Below are positions 58,871 to 64,000 of a stretch of 64,000 nt of DNA, piece by piece. The stretch's first letter is position 1, and each line of letters begins with the position of its first letter. Source of the stretch: Podocnemis expansa. Its lineage: Eukaryota; Chordata; Testudines; Podocnemididae. The notes under the pieces were generated by a model. That model had not been told where the DNA came from. It did no database searches and saw only the letters and a list, made by a program, of their open reading frames with translations. The translations under genes and the position numbers were made by a program. The DNA is taken from the NCBI GenBank assembly GCA_007922195.1, contig ML682125.1:1757020-1821019 (forward strand), given 5' to 3'.

Positions 58871-59962
58871 TGACTCCTCCACACCAACCTGGAGGCATTG
58901 CACCTCTACGTGTGGTACCTTCATGGTTGACGGCTAGTGAGAAGTTGTGCTCCTCCCCGGTGAGGGAGATACTATGTGGCAGCAGGAAACCATCCACAAG
59001 GGCCACATATGCCGCTAAGTGGTGCAGGTTTGCGCAGTGGGCCACGGTCAACGGAGAGGATCCAACTACGGTCTCGATTCAGCGCATACTGGACTATTTA
59101 TGGCACCTGAAATCGAGTGGGCTGTCATTGTCATCTCTTAAGGTCCACCTAGCGGCAATTGCAGCTTTTCGTCGGACCCCTGAGCAGGACTAACTTTTCT
59201 CTCTCCCCATGGTGAAAAGGTTCCTGAAAGGCCTCTCTAAGCTGTATCCGGCAGTGAAACCGCCAACAGTCCAGTGGGACTTAAACGTGGTCCTGTCATG
59301 ACTCACCAGACCCCCCTTCGAGCCATTGGCGACGTGTTCACTGCTATACCTTTCATGGAAGGTTGCGTTTCTACTGGCAATCATGTCAGCCCGAAGGGTG
59401 TTGGAGCTGCGTGCCCTGGTGATGGAGCCGCCATACACTCTGTTTTTTAAGGACAAGGTGCAGTAAACGTCCACACCCATCCTTTAGGCCCAAGGTGGTG
59501 TCACAATTCCATGTGAACCAGGACATTTGCCTGCCCGTCTTTCATCCAAAGCCCCATGTGTAGGAGGAGGATAGGTCCCTCCATACCCTGGACGTGCGTA
59601 GGGTGCTTGCCTTTTACATCGAAAGGATGAAGCCTTTTCGCAAGACCCCCCAGCTCTTTGTGGCAGTGGCGAACTCCAAGAGAGGCCAGCCGGTGTCTAC
59701 ACAAAGGATCGCTTCCTGGATTGCGGCTTGCATTAAGGAGCGTTACAAGCTGGGAGATAGGCACCTGCCATGGGCGACGGCCCATTCGACAAGGGCCCAG
59801 GCCGCTTCAGCGGCATTCCTAGCGGGAGTCCCAATCGCAGACATATGCAAGGCGGTGACGTGGTCCTCTCCACACACCTTCGCACAGCATTATGACATCA
59901 CCCAGCAAGCACAGCAGGATGCGGCAGTGGGAAGGGCGGTGCTGCAATCTGTCTGTCTGTGA
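58870..59962 (+). pseudogene. DIRS tyrosine recombinase, broken
   Basis: N-terminal (SAM-like core-binding) part 58870-59193: STRATYAAKWCRFAQWATVN, ILDYLWHLKSSGLSLSSLKV. The central part is in shifted frames and contains VKRFLKGLSKLYPAVKPPTV and SARRVLELRALV, the likely first catalytic Arg. The catalytic C-terminal part 59594-59962 is open: QLFVAVANSKRGQPVSTQRI, then AHSTRAQAASAAFLAGVPIA (HxxR) and VTWSSPHTFAQHYDIT with the candidate nucleophilic Tyr. The enzyme integrates circular cDNA by strand exchange. Frameshifts or stops lie near 59193, 59300 and 59465. The active-site Arg, His, Arg and Tyr are all still present. Confidence 0.88.
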
Positions 59963-59995
59963 TGTCTCCCACCTCCAAGGTAAGGCTAGATACTC

Positions 59996-60092
59996 ACCTA
60001 CAAGGGAATGGACAGGAGCAGCACTCGAAGAAGAGGAGGTTACTTACCGGTAAACAGTGTTCTTTGAGAAGTGTGCTCCTGGCCATTCCAGT
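59996..60092. repeat. Internal complementary region, young DIRS
   Basis: CCTACAAGGGAATGGACAGG through GCACTCGAAGAAG is the reverse of the left end; AAGAGGAGGTTACTTACCGG through CTCCTGGCCATTCC is the reverse of the right end. They overlap by the three bases AAG at about 60029-60031. Confidence 0.93.
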
Positions 60093-60112
60093 CCCTCCCA
60101 CCTCCCCTCAGA

Positions 60113-60330
60113 CATTCAGGGTAGAAGGAACTGAGGAGGGACGGGTCGGCTGAGGACTATATAGGGAGTGGCGGCGGCGCCACTCCAGGGGGCACTACAG
60201 CCGACCCTACGGGTACTCTAAGGGGAAAAAATTCCGGCGTGCCGTGCACGGGGCGTGCAGACACCTACAAGGGAATGGCCAGGAGCACACTTCTCGAAGA
60301 ACACCGGTTACCGGTAAGTAACCTCCTCTT
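60113..60330 (-). repeat. Right inverted terminal repeat, young DIRS
   Basis: This is the inverted partner of 54430-54608 plus an outer extension of about 33 bases (CCGGTTACCGGTAAGTAACC, CTCCTCTT) absent from the left end. The unequal ends are typical of DIRS elements. Confidence 0.93.
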
Positions 60331-60834
60331 TTATATCATCAGTTAAGGCAGATTCTGTTCTAAACCACTCTGCTTCAAGGCCATCAGGCTTTGGAACTGG
60401 TGTATAAACAACCACATCTTAATCTCTGCTTCATACCTTCCAGATTGTCAAAACACCATCGCCGACTCCCTAAGCAGATCCTTCAGCATAATCAGGAATG
60501 GGAAATACAACCTCAACCTTCTATCTAATGTCTTCTGTCAGTGGGGTGGGGGGGACCCTTCCATGGACCTTTTTGCCACATACAGTGACTGCAAAGGTCC
60601 AAGATATTGGTCAAGAGCTGGCACTGGCGACCTTTCTTTAGGGGACACTTTCCGTAATTCCTGGACCAACAAACTTTTCTATGCCTTTCCTCCCATCCAA
60701 CAAATTCCCCATGTCCTCCTAAAAATTTGATGGGAAGCAGCAACAGTCATAATACAACCTTGGTACACTTACCTGAAGGAAATGTCAGTCAAAACACTGA
60801 TCACGCTACCAATCCTACAAGACCGCCTTACACA
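60331..60834 (+). pseudogene. Old DIRS element, RNase H continuation (right of the young insertion)
   Basis: The sequence opens TTATATC, completing the split Phe-Tyr-Ile codons of 54429. Blocks: NTIADSLSRSFS (RNase H last Asp), MDLFATYSDCKGPRYWSRAG and KLFYAFPPIQQIPHVLLKI, equivalent to LDELSRSS-like, RLDLFASHHN and LLYAFPPTPLVPRVLWKI in the young element. Confidence 0.85.
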
Positions 60835-61092
60835 TAGAGCCCTGCACGGATACAAATATGTGGATCCGTATCCGATCTACATCCACAAGAAACAGTCTGC
60901 AGATATCTGTGTTGTATCTGCGGATGTGGATATAATGCGGATATCCGCATATTTGCAGGGCTCTAGCCATGTGCAGATAAAAATATGTGGATCCATATCC
61001 AATCTGCATCCACAAGAAATGGCCCACAGATATCTGTGTTGTATCCACAGATGCAGATATAATGCGGGTATCCACGGATTTGCAGGGCTTTA
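60835..61092. mobile_element. Tandem-dimer palindromic short DNA transposon
   Basis: The ends TAGAGCCCTGCACGG and TTTGCAGGGCTTTA are flanked by the exact octamer CTTACACA (60827-60834 and 61093-61100), as in hAT elements. Inside are two diverged copies of a roughly 130-bp palindromic unit (TATGTGGATCCGTATCC ... GATATCTGTGTTGTATC), joined at CAGGGCTCTAGCCATGTGCA near 60960. Confidence 0.85.
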
Positions 61093-61100
61093 CTTACACA

Positions 61101-62021
61101 AAACAATGGACTTACAACTCACACAGGCCCCAGGAGAGTTCATCTGACTGCCTGGTTGCTATCTGGCTCAACCAAGATGCACTTCAGTACTCTAAAGAAG
61201 TCCAGCACATACTCCTAAACAGTTGTAAACCCTCCATGCTCAAGAATAACTTCCAGAAATGGACAAGATTCTGTCAGTGGCGCTCCCAACACGACATTCA
61301 TCCAGCATCAGCTTCCATTCTGGTGATTCTTGATTACCTCCTGCAGTTAAAAATGTTCAAATTATGAATTAGTGATATCCATGTATACATGGCAGCTCTT
61401 ACTGCTTTTCATGAGTTGCCTCAGGATGCATCTCTGTTCTCACATCCAACAATCAAGAAGTTTCTTATGGGCATCCAGAATCTCTACCCTGAAATTCATG
61501 TACCCACTCCCATGTGGGACCTAAATTTAGTACTCAATACCACCACCAAACTGCTGTTTGGACCCTTGATGTCCTCTTCTCTCTTCAACTTGTCAATGAA
61601 GGGAGCCTTCTTGGTGGCCCTCACCTCCACCTGCCGTGTTACTGAATTTGCAGCCCTTATGTCTTCTCCACTTCTAATGGTTTTTTTACAAAGACAAGGT
61701 CACACTAAGACCTCACCCAAGATTCTTGCCCACGATAACATCCACCTTTCACTTTAACCAACCTATACACTTACCTGTCTTCATGCCGAAACCACATAAC
61801 AGCCTGCAGGACACCACCCTCCACATGTTTCGTGTTCGCCAGGCACTGGCATTCTACCTAGAAAAACTTCAGGTTAATGAATAGATTATTTGTCTGTATG
61901 GCTGAGATTAATAAAGGAACCCAATTTCTAAGCAGAGACTTTCAAAGTGGATCTTGGACTGCATCCACACTTGTTATGCCATATTGAATGTGTTTCCACC
62001 AGGGCACACATGAGCCCACTC
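61101..62021 (+). pseudogene. Old DIRS element, tyrosine recombinase N-terminal part
   Basis: Frames contain NFQKWTRFCQWRSQHDIHPA, ILVILDYLLQLKMFKL, FLMGIQNLYPEIHVPTPMWD and LVALTSTCRVTEFAALMSS (the R of the catalytic Arg block), parallel to the young element. Broken by stops near 61365 and 61757. The next block is at 62568 after the hAT insertion. Confidence 0.85.
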
Positions 62022-62567
62022 CAATGTTCCCTCTAAGAGATGGTGGCAGCTGAGCAACTCATGTTGCTCGCTGCGCTGGCCCCCCCCCTTGCTGTGCTAC
62101 CCCCCCCCGTGGGCCCGCTCCTGCCCCCCCCCACCCCTGCGGCCCGCTCGCGGCCGGCCCCCCTGCTCCCAGCGGCCTCCCCGCCCCCGCTCCCGGCGGC
62201 CCCCCCATCCCCACTGGCCCACTCCCGGCAGCCCAGCAGGCCCCCCGCCCCCGGCCGCCCCCCCCACCCCGCAGGCCTGCCCCGGCTCCCCCGCAGCCTC
62301 CCCGTCCCCAGAAACTTACCTTGTGGCTGGAGCCGCACGGCCCAGCCACAGCTCCTGGGGCCAGAGAAGCTCTACAGAGCATGCCCAGATTTTCTGGGCA
62401 TGCTCCATTAGAGCTTCTCTGGGCGGGAGTTTTCAAAACTTCCAGCCCCAGAGGAGCTCTATGGAGGGCCTCTGGCTGCCGGCAGTGCGCTGCCAGCAAC
62501 CTTCCCTGCGCTGGCGGCTGCGGTGGGCTGCGCTGCAGAGCACCAGCGCAGCTTAGAGGGAACATTG
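62022..62567. mobile_element. GC-rich hAT-type element in the old DIRS recombinase
   Basis: Perfect 16-bp inverted ends CAATGTTCCCTCTAAG and CTTAGAGGGAACATTG are flanked by the exact octamer GCCCACTC (62014-62021 and 62568-62575). The 546-bp body is C-rich to about 62310 and then contains an inverted motif (CCAGAGAAGCTCTACAGAGC against TTAGAGCTTCTCTGG). No transposase; overlapping proline-rich frames are composition artefacts. Confidence 0.95.
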
Positions 62568-63085
62568 GCCCACTCTACAAGGGCAGTCTCTTCTTCAGTT
62601 GCCTTTCTCCATAACATACCTATCACTGATGTTTGTAAAGCCTCCACATTGGTGTCCATTCACACTTACACAAAATATGCAATAGATCAAGCGTCTAAAT
62701 CTGATGCTGCTGTAGGACTGGTAGTCCTTTCTTCCATACAGATTAATTACTCCAAAGTCCCTCCTTCCACTTAGGGACATGGCTTTGGAGTCACCCAAGG
62801 TGGAGCACCCATGGGGATAATACTCAAAGGAGAAAGAAGGGTTACCCACCTTGTGCGGTAACTGGTGTTCTTTGAGATGTGCGTTCCCATGCATGCTCCA
62901 CTGACAACTCTTCTCCCTTCTGTACTTCAAAGCAATTTCCCTTTGCTCCCTGGCTGAGAAGGAACTGGGGCGGGGAGGGGGGGGTCAGGTTGTGCACACA
63001 CTGAGATGGTGCCAAAAGTGATGAGACAGCTTCTCGGTGTCTGTTCGACCCAGATGAGCACTACTAGAAGGCTCTCTGATCTGTG
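62568..63085 (+). mobile_element. Old DIRS element, recombinase C-terminus and right end
   Basis: HSTRAVSSSVAFLHNIPITD (HxxR) and a decayed Tyr region (VSIHTYTKYAI) end at the stop near 62775. Next comes an internal-region-like block (GTGCGGTAACTGGTGTTCTT, GAGATGTGCGTTCCCATGC) and a probable right terminal repeat ending near GCACTACTAGAAGG at about 63075. The exact end is not defined. Confidence 0.75.
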
Positions 63086-63299
63086 TTGCCTGGAGGAATT
63101 GGTGCTTGTAGCTCCATTTGAACTAGAATTGGCAGTCTCCTACTATGTGATGAATGGGACTGTTCTTAATGAACTGTGCCTCAGTTTCCCCATGTATTAT
63201 TCAAGTATTTATGTGTTGGGTTAAAGGAGTGTGATCTTTGTAATGAGACAACTTCTTACAGCATCCACCAAGATAGTTCCTCCTCCCGGTTCCCTTCCT

Positions 63300-64000
63300 A
63301 GCAACTGTAGCTCCTTTGGTTCTTAATCATGTTCATTCCTCAAATCCCTGGTACTCCTTCTCCCATGTGGCTTCCTTCAGGGACATTATCTTTCTGGTTG
63401 AAGATGCAGTTTCTTGGCATTGTGTGGCCCTTGTATTCTGTGCTTCCAGGGATCCCACCATGGGAATTTCCAGCCCATTAACTGCTCTTAAAATACCAAC
63501 TGTGGACTGTGCATGAGCAGCTCCTTGCCCTTCAAACATTTCTGAAAATGCAACTCACTGATGGTGTTAACTTCTGAGTCAGTATCTAACAAACATCTAC
63601 ATACTTCAGCAGTTAGACATTTTCCATATTCTCACTCACTGAACTCACTAGATACGCTGGCAGTGTCAGTGTTCCTTTCAGCACCGTATTCAGGCTGATT
63701 TTCCATCGGGGACAGGCCTAGGAATCCTGCCACTGCTTGACCTTCTGTTGTAGATGGGTCACTCGTTTCTGACGTCATTTGGGTTTCAAGTGCCTGGGAC
63801 TCTGTTTTTCTCAGTGTACATTCCTGGCTCGTATGCCCTGACCTTTCATAAGTGTAAGAATTGTATCTTTCCAGCTCAGCCTTTAATTGGGGTTTTGGGG
63901 ATCCCAGGGCCCTTAAATACATTGGCATACTAATGGGATTTTTTCTTTTGTCACCTCGGTCATCACTTTCAGCACCTCCTCCTGTTGAACCATCAGTTCT
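63300..64000 (-). pseudogene. LTR-retroelement gag/protease fragment
   Basis: The minus strand carries a 98-codon open frame (63928-63632, start MPMYLRALGSPKPQ) and, further on, a retropepsin-like block: DTDSEVNTISELHFQ near 63575-63540, where D-T-G is usual, then after a frameshift NGLEIPMVGSLEAQ near 63480. Retropepsins of this sort process gag-pol in Ty3/gypsy-like and related vertebrate retroelements. The Gly-to-Asp change in the active-site triplet, together with the frameshift, makes it inactive. It runs off the window edge. The family is not certain. Confidence 0.5.

Larger units (their letters stand above)
54430..60330 (+). mobile_element. Young DIRS-type retrotransposon, nearly complete (5.9 kb)
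   Basis: Inverted terminal repeats (54430-54608 and 60113-60330), an internal complementary region (59996-60092), and in order gag, reverse transcriptase with RNase H and a downstream block, and a tyrosine recombinase. It lacks LTRs and a DDE integrase, as DIRS elements do; they integrate circular DNA with the recombinase and leave no target duplication. Each coding region has a few frameshifts or stops. It sits inside an older DIRS element whose codons rejoin exactly across it. Confidence 0.93.

Noticed and set aside
60835..61092. CRISPR-like or satellite array
   Set aside because: There are only two diverged palindromic units with one flanking octamer duplication, which fits a short transposon dimer. 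No CRISPR array was seen anywhere in the window.
62040..62565. Proline-rich frames of 120-168 codons on both strands
   Set aside because: They fall inside the GC-rich hAT element and reflect its C-rich composition.

Overview
The window looks like vertebrate nuclear DNA, most likely from a turtle. CR1-type LINEs ending in an ATTCTATGAT-like tail, Penelope-like elements (PLEs) whose 3' end carries the GTAGCCGTGTTAGTCTG tail, DIRS-type tyrosine-recombinase retrotransposons and many short hAT elements occur together here, as in turtle genomes. Crocodilians share several of these families, so the assignment is an inference. No bacterial or organellar genes were seen.

Host genes are sparse. One 96-base, phase-0 exon of a DOCK-family guanine-nucleotide exchange factor (DOCK1/2/5 group) lies on the + strand at 5178-5273. 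Antisense to it is a three-exon gene of the INSYN2 (FAM196) inhibitory-synapse family: coding exons at 42884-44577, 39005-39079 and 13074-13269 join in phase into about 654 residues. A CpG island at about 49.05-50.29 kb with a minus-strand splice donor is the probable promoter and 5'UTR exon. From general knowledge, INSYN2A and INSYN2B are nested antisense in DOCK1 and DOCK2. The same layout is seen here, and the protein may be a third paralogue.

The rest is transposon-derived or unannotated. 0-5 kb: CR1, a PLE piece with a GIY-YIG endonuclease remnant, an old DIRS terminus. 7.8-13 kb: a Charlie-like hAT element and two CR1 copies. 15.4-24.9 kb: an old CR1 broken by a 3.3-kb hAT transposon with a ZMYM1-like transposase and by short hAT elements, then more CR1, PLE tails and 188-bp hAT copies. 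27.8-29.2 kb: a young CR1 with an uninterrupted reverse-transcriptase frame. 29.6-37.2 kb: PLE pieces around a 5.0-kb DIRS-like element (30546-35556) that keeps terminal and internal repeats and a broken gag but shows no reverse transcriptase or recombinase, then a DIRS terminus with a hAT insert. 47-53 kb: CR1 and MIR fragments, PLE hairpins and hAT copies with exact 8-bp target duplications. 53-63 kb: a possible solo LTR and an old DIRS element into which a younger, nearly complete DIRS element (54430-60330) has inserted. The last kilobase carries a retropepsin-like piece of an LTR retroelement on the minus strand.

The most striking structure is the DIRS-in-DIRS nest. The host frame closes exactly across the young element, and the internal complementary region of that element reproduces the joined ends with a 3-base overlap, the layout expected of a circular DIRS intermediate.
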